A stretch of 64,000 nt of DNA from Alteromonas lipotrueiana (GTDB lineage: Bacteria; Pseudomonadota; Gammaproteobacteria; Enterobacterales; Alteromonadaceae): contig NZ_JAESDK010000016.1 of NCBI RefSeq assembly GCF_019249245.1, positions 44,149-108,148 on the forward strand, written 5' to 3'. Every line of letters begins with the position of its first letter. The first letter of the stretch is position 1. This document shows positions 36,665 to 47,728 of the stretch, one piece after another. The position numbers and the translations under genes are program-made. Below the pieces are notes generated by a model. It had not been told where the DNA came from. It ran no database searches and saw only the letters and a program-made list of their open reading frames with translations.

Positions 36665-37639
36665 ATGAAACGACTTTATCCTGACATAGGATGTTACGCG
36701 AGCGGTTATCTTCACACTCAAGATGACATCAAACTGTATTATGAGCTAAGCGGCAACCCCGAAGGTATTCCGGTGTTGTATTTACACGGCGGTCCGGGGG
36801 CTGGATTGTCGCCCAATTACCGGCGTTTTTTTGATGCCAACCGGTATCGGATTATTGGCTTTGAACAACGTGGCTGCGGACGCTCTGTCCCCTTTGGTTG
36901 TACCAAGCAAAATACGACAGCCGATACACTCAGCGATATAAACGCTTTACGCCAACATCTCAAGGTTGATAAGTGGGTTCTGTTTGGTGGCTCCTGGGGC
37001 GCTACGTTAGCTTTGCTGGCTGCTATTGACGCACCAGAAACGGTCTCCGGTCTGATTCTGCGAGGCGTTTTTTTAGCTCGTCAGGAAGATCGCGACTGGT
37101 TTTTAGGTCCTGAAGGCGGCGGCGCGCAGTTGTTTCCTGAACATTATGAAATTTTTGTGGATGGTATTGCCCCTCCACTAACGCCCGCACGTATTTGCCA
37201 ATGGTATCAACGCAGCTTTGAGTGTAGCGACGAAACCCTTCGTCTTGAAGCGCTTAAACGATGGTATATATGGGAAGAGCGGTTATCCAGAATGTCTTTA
37301 CCGCCGGGTACGGGTGATGTGACCACACATTACCCGCTCTCTCTGGTCACCTGTTTAGCAAAGCTGGAATGTCATTACTTGCTAAATAACTGTTTTCTAC
37401 CTGAAAACTACATTCTTGATAACCTTCACAAAATAGGCGACTTACCTGGCACCATCATTCATGGCCGCTATGATGTTATTTGCCGGACCCGCGGTGCATG
37501 GGAATTACACAAATCTTGGAAAAACAGCGATTTGCATGTTGTCGCTGACGCCGGTCACACCACCAGCGAAGCGGGTGTTGCATTACGTTTGTGTCAGGCA
37601 ACCAGGGATATGTCCCGCTATCTTGGAGCAATAGGATGA
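36665..37639 (+). CDS. pip: Proline iminopeptidase (alpha/beta hydrolase, S33)
   Basis: 324 residues. Removes N-terminal proline from peptides. [20 protein letters not shown] holds the oxyanion motif [16 protein letters not shown] the nucleophile Ser (GxSxG), and the acid and base fall in [16 protein letters not shown] and [21 protein letters not shown] replaces the more usual DQRGxGxS with Glu at the first position, a minor departure. The stop overlaps the dtd start (ATGA), so both are co-translated. Confidence 0.92.
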   Translation: MKRLYPDIGCYASGYLHTQDDIKLYYELSGNPEGIPVLYLHGGPGAGLSPNYRRFFDANRYRIIGFEQRGCGRSVPFGCTKQNTTADTLSDINALRQHLKVDKWVLFGGSWGATLALLAAIDAPETVSGLILRGVFLARQEDRDWFLGPEGGGAQLFPEHYEIFVDGIAPPLTPARICQWYQRSFECSDETLRLEALKRWYIWEERLSRMSLPPGTGDVTTHYPLSLVTCLAKLECHYLLNNCFLPENYILDNLHKIGDLPGTIIHGRYDVICRTRGAWELHKSWKNSDLHVVADAGHTTSEAGVALRLCQATRDMSRYLGAIG

Positions 37640-38073
37640 TTGCATTAATACAACGTGTAACCAAAGCCAGTGTTGAGGCCAACGCCCAAACCGTGGGAAG
37701 CATAGACGCAGGTATGCTGGTATTACTCGGGGTTGAAAAAAACGACGGCGCTGCGCAGGTTGATAAACTGGTTAAAAAATTAGGCAACTACCGTATGTTC
37801 AATGACGAACACGGTAAAATGAATCTAAATGTGCAACAGGTCAATGGGCAGATTTTGTTGGTTTCTCAGTTTACGTTGGTGGCTGATACTCAAAAAGGCA
37901 ATCGTCCGGGCTTTTCACGCGGGGCCAGCCCCGAGCATGGAAAAGCAATTTACCAGCAAATCATCGATGCCCTTACCCACAGTAATCTTCGCTTTGCCAC
38001 TGGCGAGTTTGGCGCCGACATGCAGGTTTCGTTAGTCAACGATGGTCCGGTCACTTTTCAGTTTACTCTTTAA
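37636..38073 (+). CDS. dtd: D-aminoacyl-tRNA deacylase
   Basis: 145 residues. Hydrolyses D-amino acids from mischarged tRNAs. [13 protein letters not shown] opening, [20 protein letters not shown] and the Gly-cisPro loop NxGPVT (NDGPVTFQF) at the end are the DTD signature. The ATG at 37636 overlaps the pip stop and gives the conserved N-terminus; in-frame codons upstream lie within pip and are not used. Followed by fabY as in many gammaproteobacteria. Confidence 0.97.
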   Translation: MIALIQRVTKASVEANAQTVGSIDAGMLVLLGVEKNDGAAQVDKLVKKLGNYRMFNDEHGKMNLNVQQVNGQILLVSQFTLVADTQKGNRPGFSRGASPEHGKAIYQQIIDALTHSNLRFATGEFGADMQVSLVNDGPVTFQFTL

Positions 38074-38153
38074 AGCCCATTCATTAAAACGCTTGTAGAC
38101 ATGAAACCCTTAGGGTTAAATGGGGCTGAATAATAAAAATAACCGGGGTTGAT

Positions 38154-39077
38154 GTGTTTAAAGTCGTGACACCAAAATCAGAAGAGCAATTAGAGGCGTA
38201 CTTTACTTTTCGCTGGACCTACCTGCGACAGCCCTGGAATTTCCCCCCTGGTTCAGAAAAAGACGAATACGAGCAGGTCGCCGCTCACCGAATGCTGGTG
38301 AATAGTGCCGGTGACATTGTTGCCTGCGGTCGTATTCATATGAATACCGCAGAAGAAGCACAAATTCGTCATATTGCGGTGCATGGCGACTACCACCGGC
38401 GTGGTTTAGGCCAAATGATTCTGGGTGCACTGGAAAATGTAGCGCGTGACTTAGGAGCTATTCGCGCGGTAACCAATAGCCGCGAAACCTCTATTGAGTT
38501 TTTTTCTGCCTGTGGATTTGTGGTAGAACGAGAAGCCCCCAACGAGCTGGGGATGTTAAGACGCCAGCAAATGGTGAAAAAACTTACCGATTTTAACTCA
38601 TTGGTGCTTCACCCTGAATGGTGCAAAGAATTACAAAGTACCTGGACAGACACTATTCCTATTACCGAACATATGGGCATTAAATTACGCCAGTACACCG
38701 GTAAAACTCTTGAAACCAAAGCATCACTGAATAAGAATATCAATGTTCATGGCACCATGTTCGCCGGCAGCATTTTTTCTCTTGCGACATTAACCGGCTG
38801 GGGCCTTATTTTTTTGCAGCTCAAAGAGCGAAAACTGCAAGGTGACATTGTTCTTGGTGACGGCAACATTCATTACCACAAGCCCGTGACGATGAAACCC
38901 AGAGCCATTTGCAATATTGAATCGTTACAAGGAAAGTTCAGTTTGGTAGAAAGCGATAAAAAGAGCCGTTTTACTCTGCAGGTGAATATTTTAGACGACC
39001 AAACACCGGTAGCCGAATTCAAGGGTGTGTATTGGGTCTTGCCTATTCGAGATTCGTCTTCAAAAGGTAATGGCTGA
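38154..39077 (+). CDS. fabY: GNAT acyltransferase / hotdog thioesterase fusion (FabY/YiiD-type)
   Basis: 307 residues from a GTG start (GGGG five bases upstream). Residues 1-145 are a GNAT acetyltransferase (HIAVHGDYHRRGLGQMILGA is the acetyl-CoA loop), residues about 160-300 a YiiD-type hotdog domain (NINVHGTMFAGSIFSLATLT, GDGNIHYHKPVTMKPRAIC). Related FabY/YiiD proteins are linked to initiation of fatty acid synthesis as acetoacetyl-ACP-forming or thioesterase enzymes; E. coli YiiD has the same layout. The exact reaction here is inferred from family and from the dtd neighbourhood. Confidence 0.85.
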   Translation: MFKVVTPKSEEQLEAYFTFRWTYLRQPWNFPPGSEKDEYEQVAAHRMLVNSAGDIVACGRIHMNTAEEAQIRHIAVHGDYHRRGLGQMILGALENVARDLGAIRAVTNSRETSIEFFSACGFVVEREAPNELGMLRRQQMVKKLTDFNSLVLHPEWCKELQSTWTDTIPITEHMGIKLRQYTGKTLETKASLNKNINVHGTMFAGSIFSLATLTGWGLIFLQLKERKLQGDIVLGDGNIHYHKPVTMKPRAICNIESLQGKFSLVESDKKSRFTLQVNILDDQTPVAEFKGVYWVLPIRDSSSKGNG

Positions 39078-39091
39078 CCCATAAGAATAAA

Positions 39092-39111
39092 GCCTGCGTT
39101 TTAATGCAGGC
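39092..39111 (+). terminator. Small hairpin after fabY
   Basis: GCCTGC and GCAGGC form a 6-bp stem with an 8-nt loop, 14 bases after the stop; no uridine tract. Confidence 0.45.
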
Positions 39112-39226
39112 CCAATAGCTACACGGCCACGCTTTTGAGATTAAGTTGATGGGGCGTGGTTGCAGAGGCGAATCGCGGTATCAGCCATTAAGAGCCGGGC
39201 TAATAGCCAGAAAAACTTAGCTACAA

Positions 39227-39250
39227 AAAAAGCGCCTACAGGCGCTTTTT
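39227..39250. terminator. Bidirectional terminator between fabY and rpoH
   Basis: AAAAAGCGCC and GGCGCTTTTT with a 4-nt loop. T-rich on both sides, 23 bases past the rpoH stop. Confidence 0.92.
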
Positions 39251-39273
39251 GAAAGATGCTTGCTGTACCAGGG

Positions 39274-40128
39274 TTAGACTACCATGGCATTTTGAAGCTT
39301 CTTCATTGCATTCTTTTCAATCTGACGAACCCGCTCAGCGGACACTTGATATTTGTCTGCTAAGTCTTGCAGAGTTATCTTATTGTCGGCAAGCCAGCGA
39401 GTTTCGATGATATCCTGACTGCGCTCGTCCAGAGTTTTAATCGCTGAATGTAAACGCCGATTCGCATTAGAATCCCAGTCCTGATTAATCACATCGGTTT
39501 CCACATCCGTGGTTTTGTCTTCCAAAAACTGTACCGGTGCAAAACTGCCGTTTTCATCATCATCCGCGCTTAAATCAAACGCCTGATCCTGACTACTCAT
39601 ACGTGCTTCCATTTGCAGTACCTCTTTGGTGCTGACACCCAGCTCCTCTGCAACTTTCTGCACTTCTGCATGCGTAAACCAACCTAAACGCTTTTTAGCT
39701 TTACGTAAATTGAAGAACAACTTGCGCTGAGCTTTGGTTGTAGCCACTTTAACAATACGCCAGTTTTTCAGAACGAACTCGTGTATTTCAGCTTTAATCC
39801 AGTGGACTGCAAACGAAACCAACCGAACGCCGACCGAGGGGTCGAAGCGCTTAACCGCTTTCATCAAGCCAATATTACCCTCTTGGATAAGATCAGCCTG
39901 TGGTAAACCATAACCCGAGTAGGATTTAGCGATATGCACAACAAAGCGTAGATGAGACATAACCAGCTTACGCGCTGACTCTAAATCTTCATCTTCACGA
40001 AGTTTCAACGCCAAAGAACGTTCCTCTTCTGCTGTCAGCATATCTATTGAACTGACCGCCTGAACGTAGCCTTCGATGCTACCATTGTGAGGAACAGAAA
40101 GTGCCATTGATTGCATTGTCTTGCTCAT
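39274..40128 (-). CDS. rpoH: RNA polymerase heat-shock sigma factor RpoH (sigma-32)
   Basis: 284 residues. Region 2 has [20 protein letters not shown] and [20 protein letters not shown]; the RpoH-box [10 protein letters not shown], unique to heat-shock sigmas, follows; region 4.2 is [23 protein letters not shown] 40128 with GAGGTG five bases upstream is preferred to a GTG two codons before it. In most gammaproteobacteria rpoH follows ftsYEX directly; here ftsX is 2.2 kb away because an EAL-HDOD gene and a long non-coding stretch intervene. Its target promoter is visible at hslVU. Confidence 0.97.
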   Translation of the reverse strand: MSKTMQSMALSVPHNGSIEGYVQAVSSIDMLTAEEERSLALKLREDEDLESARKLVMSHLRFVVHIAKSYSGYGLPQADLIQEGNIGLMKAVKRFDPSVGVRLVSFAVHWIKAEIHEFVLKNWRIVKVATTKAQRKLFFNLRKAKKRLGWFTHAEVQKVAEELGVSTKEVLQMEARMSSQDQAFDLSADDDENGSFAPVQFLEDKTTDVETDVINQDWDSNANRRLHSAIKTLDERSQDIIETRWLADNKITLQDLADKYQVSAERVRQIEKNAMKKLQNAMVV

Positions 40129-40154
40129 AATCACCTCAGTTAGTTAAGCACACC

Positions 40155-40184
40155 ATTGTACCAACTCCAATGCCAATTTGCGAA
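40155..40184 (-). promoter_or_regulatory. Candidate rpoH promoter
   Basis: Reading leftward, TTCGCA (40184-40179), an 18-bp spacer and TACAAT (40160-40155) form a fair sigma-70 promoter giving a leader of about 20 nt. E. coli rpoH has several promoters and a heat-sensing leader; that structure is not evident here. Confidence 0.4.
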
Positions 40185-40189
40185 CCTGA

Positions 40190-41020
40190 CATTCGCCGTA
40201 TTGCAATGTAGGGGCTTCTTTTCAAATTAACAAGAAACAAGACCCAAAAATTATTAAAAAAGTTCCTAAAAATGATAATAATCTTCTTTGTTAGTGCAAT
40301 AACGTGTAGATCGAAACGATAATAGTGGCAATGGTTGCCCGATACTTTTCAACTTCATTTATCTCAGGCCAGATACAGATCTACGATCTTACGTGCTACC
40401 TGAATAACACGCAAACCCTGTGCCATGACTTGAAAACACCCAGGGTCACTCTGCTTAAGAGTAGATATATTCCTATTTCACCATTGAAACTGTAAACCTA
40501 AGCACCTATTTATATTACTTAAAATCCGATTATACGGCGTGTATTAACCCGAGTGCTGTACTGCGACGTTATAAATTACCTTACCGTGCAAAACCATTCT
40601 TTAGCTATTTATTCACGTGTAATGTGTACATTTAATAAGCCATTATCGTCATAGTGGTAAAAAACGGCCCCATCCATTCAACCAATGTCAGGTATTGGTA
40701 TCGGCTATCAGTTGGGTTAGCGTTACTTTATAAATTCTGATTAACCGAAATTTTTATCAAAAATTGAATATTACCCAACCCCAGGCATGTTTGTAGCATT
40801 GAGTACTCACAGACATACCTTTTATCCTTATAAAATAAAAACCTGCATTAACAAACATCGTGATTTTTACCGCTAACCTACACGCTACACCTAAGTTTGA
40901 TTAAATTTACTAATAAGGTCTGTCGGTTAGTTATTACGCTGGATTGCTAGGGGACGGTAAGGTACAGTGCCTCATTGTTGTAACAATATATGTTCGCTGC
41001 ATTTTTAATCGCGAATTAGC
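40190..41020. other. Long non-coding region between rpoH and the EAL-HDOD gene
   Basis: About 830 bases, AT-rich, stop-rich in all frames, with no gene I can support. It contains a nested hairpin element at 40711-40779: GTTGGGT pairs with ACCCAAC at the ends, and AATTTTT/AAAAATT forms an inner stem at 40749-40765. It could hold a small RNA or the remains of lost genes; neither is shown. Confidence 0.45.
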
Positions 41021-41037
41021 GTAGGATGAAAATTGGA

Positions 41038-42276
41038 ATGTTTGCCTTTATAGCCCGCCAGCCTATTCTGGACTGCCAAAAGGATGTGTTTGCCTACGAA
41101 CTATTGTTTCGTGATGGTAAGGGTGGGTGCTTTCCAGATACGCCTTCTCCTAACGCTGTCACCATCGCTCAACGATTCAACCCTTTGGGTCTTGATGATA
41201 TCAGTGCCCAAAAGAAATCGTTTATTAACTTTAGTTCTGAAACGCTGATTAGCCGCTTCCCGACCAGCCTGGACCCCAGTACTGTAGTTGTAGAGTTATC
41301 AGAAAGCCCTGGCCGGGGGTCGGGACTTATTGAAGCGTGTGCGCATATAAAGCAACTGGGGTACCAGATTGCCCTGGACGATCCCATGATGTTGAGCAGC
41401 CAAAGTGATATTTTGCCCCTGCTTGATATTGTAAAAGTGGATGTCGGTAAAATCAGAGCCGAACATATCACTCAGCGATTGCCTCGTTTCACTGATGCCA
41501 ATGTCAAACTTATTGCCGAAAATGTAGAAACTCACGATGCCTTTACGCAATGTCTTGAGCTAGGTTTTGATTTATTTCAGGGTTACTTCTTTGCGCAACC
41601 CGAAGCCAGAATTTCCCGGCAACTGCCTGCTTCTAAAATGAACCTGATTGACCTGATGGGTGAAAGCTCAGCAGAAGATTTTAACATAAATCGTATCAAT
41701 CAAATTATTGAGCGGGACCCGGCTTTAAGTTACCTGTTACTGCGCTTTATCAACAATCCTATCATCAACAAGCGTCACGAAATCTCTTCACTTAGACATG
41801 CGTTAAATTATATGGGTGAAGTAGAGATTAAGAAGTTTATTGCGTTGTTGTCGTTAACCCATTTGGGTGACGAGAAGCCGCTAGAGATTATTCACATGTC
41901 TCTGGTAAGAGCTAAGTTTTTTGATTTGCTGGCACAGCAGCGTAGGCAAAAAACCAACCCGCCAGTAGGGTTTTTGATTGGGTTGTTTTCGTTGTTGGAC
42001 GCGCTGCTGGATCAGGACATGCCCGGTATTTTAAAACAGTTGCCTCTGGTAGATGAGGTAAACGATGCTTTATTAGGAAAATCGACCGAGTTTAATCACT
42101 ACCTGATGCTGGTTCGGGCTTTTGAAAGTGCCTTGTGGCTAAATGTAATAAAGCAGTCGAAGGCATTGGATATTGACCAGAAACAACTGCATAGTCTTTA
42201 CAATCAGGCCATTGTCTGGGGCAACAGTGTCAGAAGCACACTGTCCTCGTACTTCCCCGCTTCACGCGCTAAATAG
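41038..42276 (+). CDS. EAL-like / HDOD-domain signalling protein (YuxH type)
   Basis: About 412 residues. The N-terminal 200 residues are an EAL-fold domain: FIARQPILDCQKDVFAYELLFRDG, VVELSES, ALDDPMML, VKVDVGKI and LGFDLFQGYFFAQPE line up with the c-di-GMP phosphodiesterase fold, but with YELLFRD at the EAL position and DDP for DDFG, typical of non-catalytic YuxH-type members. The C-terminal half is an HDOD domain (INQIIERDPALSYLLLRFIN, SLRHALNYMGEVEIKKFIAL). Such proteins are thought to act as signalling scaffolds. The ATG at 41038 is chosen because AGGA ends 11 bases before it and homologues begin MFAFIARQPIL; the ATG at 41026 abuts AGG with no spacer. Confidence 0.85.
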   Translation: MFAFIARQPILDCQKDVFAYELLFRDGKGGCFPDTPSPNAVTIAQRFNPLGLDDISAQKKSFINFSSETLISRFPTSLDPSTVVVELSESPGRGSGLIEACAHIKQLGYQIALDDPMMLSSQSDILPLLDIVKVDVGKIRAEHITQRLPRFTDANVKLIAENVETHDAFTQCLELGFDLFQGYFFAQPEARISRQLPASKMNLIDLMGESSAEDFNINRINQIIERDPALSYLLLRFINNPIINKRHEISSLRHALNYMGEVEIKKFIALLSLTHLGDEKPLEIIHMSLVRAKFFDLLAQQRRQKTNPPVGFLIGLFSLLDALLDQDMPGILKQLPLVDEVNDALLGKSTEFNHYLMLVRAFESALWLNVIKQSKALDIDQKQLHSLYNQAIVWGNSVRSTLSSYFPASRAK

Positions 42277-42380
42277 CCGGCTCAAGCGTAAGCTCGCAGA
42301 TACTCCACAGGGCCGGTAGCCTACAGCATTAATCTTCAACCGCACCGAAAAGTAAGCTTCAGCTGCCCTCGATATAAACC

Positions 42381-43361
42381 CTAGCGCGGCTCAATTTCAC
42401 GCACATGGCGTTGTACTGAAATCAATGACCCTACCAGTCCCAATAGTATTGAAACCCCGAGCATGGTTAACAATGCTGTGCCGGTTAACCCAGTTATATT
42501 GAACTGCTTTTGATACAGGCTGGCAAAAGCCTGAATACTGCTGTCCATCCACCACAAAATAATGATCACCGCAAACCATGCGATTAGCCCGCCCAACAGA
42601 CCATACCAAAAGCCGGTGTACAAAAAGGGCCGGTGGATAAACGCATCGGTCGCTCCCACCAGTTTCATTACCAGTATTTCGTCGCGTTTGCTTAAAATAT
42701 TGAGCCTGATGGTATTGCCAATAATCAATACCACCGAGATAAACAACAACCCGCCGATAAGGGTGACCAGTTCCCGCGCTATATTAAGCACCGCATACAA
42801 GCGCTCTAGCCACTCTACATCAAGTTTGCCAACATCTACCTCGCGCTGAGATGTGAGTTTATCTAGCAGCGCTCTGGCAGCCTGCGGTGAAACATGCTTT
42901 TCGCCTGGGGTGACTAATACAACGTCGGGTAAAGGGTTGGCTTTCAGATACGCCATTGCGTCACCTAGCCCAGACAGTTGCTGAAATTCTTTTAACGCGT
43001 CATCTGCAGGAATAAACGTGACCTTATCAACTTCAGGCCAGGTTTTCACTCTGGTAATAAGCTGCTGCGCGCTTCCCGCATTGGTTTGCTGTTTCAAAAA
43101 TAATGATATTTCTGACGCTTGTTCCCACCCGGCGCTGATTTTTTCGGTGTTTTTAACCAAAATATACAATGTGCTGGGCAGCGTGATACTTAAGCCTAAT
43201 ACTCCAATGGTCATCAATGATGCTGCTGGCTGACGCCACAATTCGCCTAAGCTTCCCAGGGCCTGGCGAATATGAGAAATCACCAGCATTGACAACATTT
43301 GCCAAAGCCCGACCCGCGTATCACTCGCCCCTTGCGGACGCCCCTTAAACAGCAAGCTCAT
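42381..43361 (-). CDS. ftsX: Cell division ABC transporter-like permease FtsX
   Basis: 326 residues with four membrane helices: one near residue 45-65 (LMTIGVLGLSITLPSTLYIL), a large periplasmic loop that activates septal amidase regulators such as EnvC, and three helices in the last third (LVTLIGGLLFISVVLIIGN, GFWYGLLGGLIAWFAVIII, LLTMLGVSILLGLVGSLISV). The start overlaps the ftsE stop (ATGA), the normal coupling. Confidence 0.96.
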   Translation of the reverse strand: MSLLFKGRPQGASDTRVGLWQMLSMLVISHIRQALGSLGELWRQPAASLMTIGVLGLSITLPSTLYILVKNTEKISAGWEQASEISLFLKQQTNAGSAQQLITRVKTWPEVDKVTFIPADDALKEFQQLSGLGDAMAYLKANPLPDVVLVTPGEKHVSPQAARALLDKLTSQREVDVGKLDVEWLERLYAVLNIARELVTLIGGLLFISVVLIIGNTIRLNILSKRDEILVMKLVGATDAFIHRPFLYTGFWYGLLGGLIAWFAVIIILWWMDSSIQAFASLYQKQFNITGLTGTALLTMLGVSILLGLVGSLISVQRHVREIEPR

Positions 43362-44047
43362 CGTGCGTTCTCCTGCAAGTCATCTGACAACCCATCGGTG
43401 ATCATACGGCCATCTTTTAGTGTCAGCGTGCGGTACTTCATACGAGCGATAAGACCCAAATCGTGCGTTGCAATCAGCACCGAGACCCCTGCTTGATTAA
43501 AATCTTCAAACAATCGGACAATTTCCATCGAAAGTTTAGGGTCAAGGTTACCGGTAGGCTCATCAGCAAGCAGCAGAGGAGGTTTGTTAACCACCGCCCG
43601 GGCTATGCCTACGCGTTGTTGCTCTCCGCCTGAAAGCATAATAGGAATGTCACGGGCTTTATCACGCAAACCCACCATGTCTAATGCAGCATGAACCCGG
43701 CGCGAGGTCTCTTTGTGGGTATAACCTTCGATTATCAGGGGAAGGGCTACATTATCAAATACCGTTTTGCCCATTAACAATTGGTGACTTTGGAAAATCA
43801 TGCCGATATCGCGGCGAATATAGGCTATTTGGCGACGCTTGATAACATTCAGGTCATGGCCGTTTATCATCACCCGGCCTACCGTAGGGCGTTCCATAAT
43901 ACTAATGAGCTTAAGAAGCGTGCTTTTTCCTGCCCCGGAATGCCCGGTTAAAAACGCCATCTCGCCCGGCGCTATATGAAAATTAACTTTGCTGAGTGCC
44001 CGCTGCCCGCCAGGGTAGGTTTTACTGACCTGTTCGAATTTAATCAT
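43358..44047 (-). CDS. ftsE: Cell division ATP-binding protein FtsE
   Basis: 229 residues, the ABC ATPase of the FtsEX complex that couples ATP hydrolysis at the Z-ring to peptidoglycan cleavage. Walker [10 protein letters not shown] (35-43), signature [15 protein letters not shown], Walker [13 protein letters not shown], switch His in IATHD. Forty bases after ftsY and overlapping ftsX. Confidence 0.97.
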   Translation of the reverse strand: MIKFEQVSKTYPGGQRALSKVNFHIAPGEMAFLTGHSGAGKSTLLKLISIMERPTVGRVMINGHDLNVIKRRQIAYIRRDIGMIFQSHQLLMGKTVFDNVALPLIIEGYTHKETSRRVHAALDMVGLRDKARDIPIMLSGGEQQRVGIARAVVNKPPLLLADEPTGNLDPKLSMEIVRLFEDFNQAGVSVLIATHDLGLIARMKYRTLTLKDGRMITDGLSDDLQENAR

Positions 44048-44086
44048 AATACTACCTGGTTACCCTTGCCCCTGGCTGACAGCCGG

Positions 44087-45406
<1,320 letters not shown>

Positions 45407-45493
45407 TGTGCGGACAAACCCTTATTAATTCAGTATAAATTCGGCTAAACTGACCAGCTATTACCAGTCGTTATAATATCATTGTTAACCATT

Positions 45494-46084
45494 ATGAAGC
45501 GAGCTTCTAAAGCCCCCTCTTCGGCCCGTAGTGGTCAGGTACGGGTCATAGCCGGCCAGTGGCGCGGCAGAAAACTCCCGGTCACTGACTTACAAGGCTT
45601 GCGCCCCACCACTGACCGTAATAAAGAAACCCTGTTTAACTGGCTGATGCCTTATGTCCAAACCGCCCGGTGTCTTGATGTTTTTGCAGGCTCTGGTGCA
45701 TTAGGTATTGAGGCATTATCGCGCTATGCATCTAGCTGTGACTTTTTCGAAAAAGATCAGACTGCAGCGCGGCAACTCGCCAGCAATCTGCAATCTTTAA
45801 ACGCCACCGGACAGGTTTTTAAAGGCGATGCTTTTAACTTTCTGAGCGCATGTACATCGACCTACGATATTATTTTTGTCGACCCACCGTTTCACCATAA
45901 CCTGGTGCAACCCGCTCTAGATAGTATCGCACAGCACCATCTGTTAAAACCTAACGGACTAATCTATATTGAGCAAGAAGCAAATATGTCCTTTCCGGGG
46001 TTGCCCGAAGGTTTTCAGGTACTTAAACAAAAAACGTCGTCGCAGCTTACTTTCGCCCTTATAAAAGCCCAGGTAACTGACTAA
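45494..46084 (+). CDS. rsmD: 16S rRNA (guanine(966)-N2)-methyltransferase RsmD
   Basis: 196 residues. VRVIAGQWRGRKLPV start of the fold, RPTTDRNKETLFNWL, SAM-binding DVFAGSGALGIEALSR and the catalytic N6/N2-methyltransferase motif DPPF in IIFVDPPFHH. Methylates G966 of 16S rRNA. Start: ATG 45494 rather than the TTG four codons earlier; neither has a strong ribosome site. Divergent from ftsY, the usual pairing. Its stop overlaps the convergent yjaG end by four bases. Confidence 0.95.
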   Translation: MKRASKAPSSARSGQVRVIAGQWRGRKLPVTDLQGLRPTTDRNKETLFNWLMPYVQTARCLDVFAGSGALGIEALSRYASSCDFFEKDQTAARQLASNLQSLNATGQVFKGDAFNFLSACTSTYDIIFVDPPFHHNLVQPALDSIAQHHLLKPNGLIYIEQEANMSFPGLPEGFQVLKQKTSSQLTFALIKAQVTD

Positions 46085-46656
46085 ATTTCTAAACCAATGT
46101 TTGAAATTCCAGCTTCAAGTGCCAGTGCTTTATAAGCATTCAGCGCTTCTGGTTTTCTCACCAAAGTTTGCAGCTCATTCAGCAATTCGTGTTGAGTGTC
46201 TACTTCAAACTGCATAAGTGGGTGCTGCTTTACGGTGTCATCATTGGCCTCTTCGGTAAGTAATAAAAAAGCTTCTACCGACCCCTGTGACAGTTTGCTT
46301 ACCACTACCGCACCCTGTTCATCTTGCTTTAAAACCAGATTAACTAAAGCGCCTAAAGCGATGGCCGCGTCTATCGCCGGGTAAACGCCATAAAAATCAT
46401 GATCCTGAATATCCGGTGTGGCTTCTTCAACGCGCTCTAAGTGCACTCCAAAGTTAATTTTACTGCGAGGTGTGCGCAGCCATTCCCAGATTAAATCCAG
46501 ACATTTTCGATTTACTCCTTCGTCGTCAAAACCGCTGGTTTCACAAAATAACTGATAATTAGGCAGCATTCGTTCAACTAACGCCGCGCCAAAGGCAATG
46601 GCTTTCCAGTCGCTCAGTTCGCGAACACGAGCAAATGTATTGAGTTTTGATTGCAT
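46081..46656 (-). CDS. YjaG-family protein (DUF416)
   Basis: 191 residues, soluble and mostly helical: WKAIAFGAALVERMLPNYQL, FGVHLERVEEATPDIQDHDF and GVYPAIDAAIALGALVNLVL are conserved blocks of DUF416 (E. coli YjaG). No catalytic motif is known or visible. Its ATG overlaps the marC stop (TAATG), so the two are one operon. Confidence 0.9.
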   Translation of the reverse strand: MQSKLNTFARVRELSDWKAIAFGAALVERMLPNYQLFCETSGFDDEGVNRKCLDLIWEWLRTPRSKINFGVHLERVEEATPDIQDHDFYGVYPAIDAAIALGALVNLVLKQDEQGAVVVSKLSQGSVEAFLLLTEEANDDTVKQHPLMQFEVDTQHELLNELQTLVRKPEALNAYKALALEAGISNIGLEI

Positions 46657-47261
46657 TATTCAAAAATTTCCGAAGTGTGAGAAAAATAAAGTGCTATGCC
46701 ATCTAAAAACATCTGAATCGCAATCATGACCAGGATCATTCCCATAAGGCGTTCCATTGCAATCAGCCCGCGCTCGCCTAACAAGCGATGAAAGCTACTT
46801 GAGAATAGCAAAATAAGGGCGGTAATAAACCAGGAGACGCCCAGCGCCATTGACCAGTCTACCATTCGGTCTGGATTTTGATTAGACAGTAATATTAACG
46901 CAGCTAACGTAGAGGGGCCGGCAATTAAAGGAATAGCCAGCGGCACCAAAAAAGGCTCTTCGCCAACGGCCAGTCCTAACGGATTTCCCGACTGCGGAAA
47001 AATCATTTTTACCGCAATTAAGAATAGTATGATTCCACCGGCAATACTGACGCTTTCCTGGCGAACATTTAAAAAATCGAGTACTGCTTGTCCGCTAAAC
47101 AAAAATACAAACAAAATAACCAGGGCTAACAGCAATTCACGGATCAGGATAATACGTCGACGTTTAGGCTCAATAGACTTAAGTACAGACATAAAAATGG
47201 GCAGGTTACCTAACGGATCCATGATAAGAAAAAGCATAACGGCTGCCGACCAGGTATCCAT
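46656..47261 (-). CDS. MarC/YhgN-family membrane protein
   Basis: 201 residues with six membrane helices. LFLIMDPLGNLPIFMSVLKS near the N-terminus and IPLIAGPSTLAALILLS in the fourth helix are the repeated MarC signatures (D-P-x-G-N, A-G-P). Once thought to be multidrug-resistance proteins, MarC members have no confirmed function; YhgN is the closest named relative by pattern. Confidence 0.9.
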   Translation of the reverse strand: MDTWSAAVMLFLIMDPLGNLPIFMSVLKSIEPKRRRIILIRELLLALVILFVFLFSGQAVLDFLNVRQESVSIAGGIILFLIAVKMIFPQSGNPLGLAVGEEPFLVPLAIPLIAGPSTLAALILLSNQNPDRMVDWSMALGVSWFITALILLFSSSFHRLLGERGLIAMERLMGMILVMIAIQMFLDGIALYFSHTSEIFE

Positions 47262-47597
47262 AAACGCATGTCCTCTGTCTTAGGTAAAATATACCGGTGA
47301 TTAATCTGGCACCTGTAATACGGCACCTTTGTTATTTTTTTGCTGAAAATCAAACAGGTAAATTGTCGCATTTACCTGGTGTTTTTACTATCACCAAAAC
47401 AGCGATGGTCGAACATTGTAAAGCTGGATGCGCAATTAAGCGCCGTATTGTAAAGCGAAGCAAAGTGCGTACTAAAATATAAAACAGCCATACGATACTA
47501 GGGTTCATACTACCCATTTGATGACAATAGCAATTAAGCTCCGATAACCAAAGAGCATCAGTTTTACCCGCGACTGGGCGCGTGGGTTTACAAACAA
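47262..47597. other. Gene-free region between marC and pepB with an orphan hairpin
   Basis: About 340 bases without a supportable gene. At 47355-47378, CAGGTAAAT and ATTTACCTG form a perfect 9-bp stem with a 6-nt loop, followed on the plus strand by GTGTTTTTAC. It looks like a plus-strand terminator, yet no plus-strand gene precedes it. Confidence 0.5.
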
Positions 47598-47624
47598 AAA
47601 GACCCCCGATTACTGGAGGTCTTT
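47598..47624 (-). terminator. Terminator of pepB
   Basis: On the minus strand AAAGACCTCC and GGGGGTCTTT pair (one U-G) around a 7-nt loop and are followed by TTGTTTG, about 85 bases beyond the pepB stop. Confidence 0.7.
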
Positions 47625-47686
47625 AATGTTAAATTTATCGGGTCTCTCGCGTTACCCGTTATTGTTTATCAATATCCGTCTTTCAT

Positions 47687-47728
47687 TATCAATAACTGTG
47701 CAGCATGTATCAATAATTGTGCAGCATG
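47687..47728. repeat. 21-bp tandem duplication across the pepB stop codon
   Basis: TATCAATAACTGTGCAGCATG (47687-47707, given here as two copies differing at one base) is followed immediately by its twin at 47708-47728. The inner copy contains the last codons and stop of pepB; the outer copy repeats Met-Leu-His-Ser-Tyr-stop beyond it. Confidence 0.9.
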
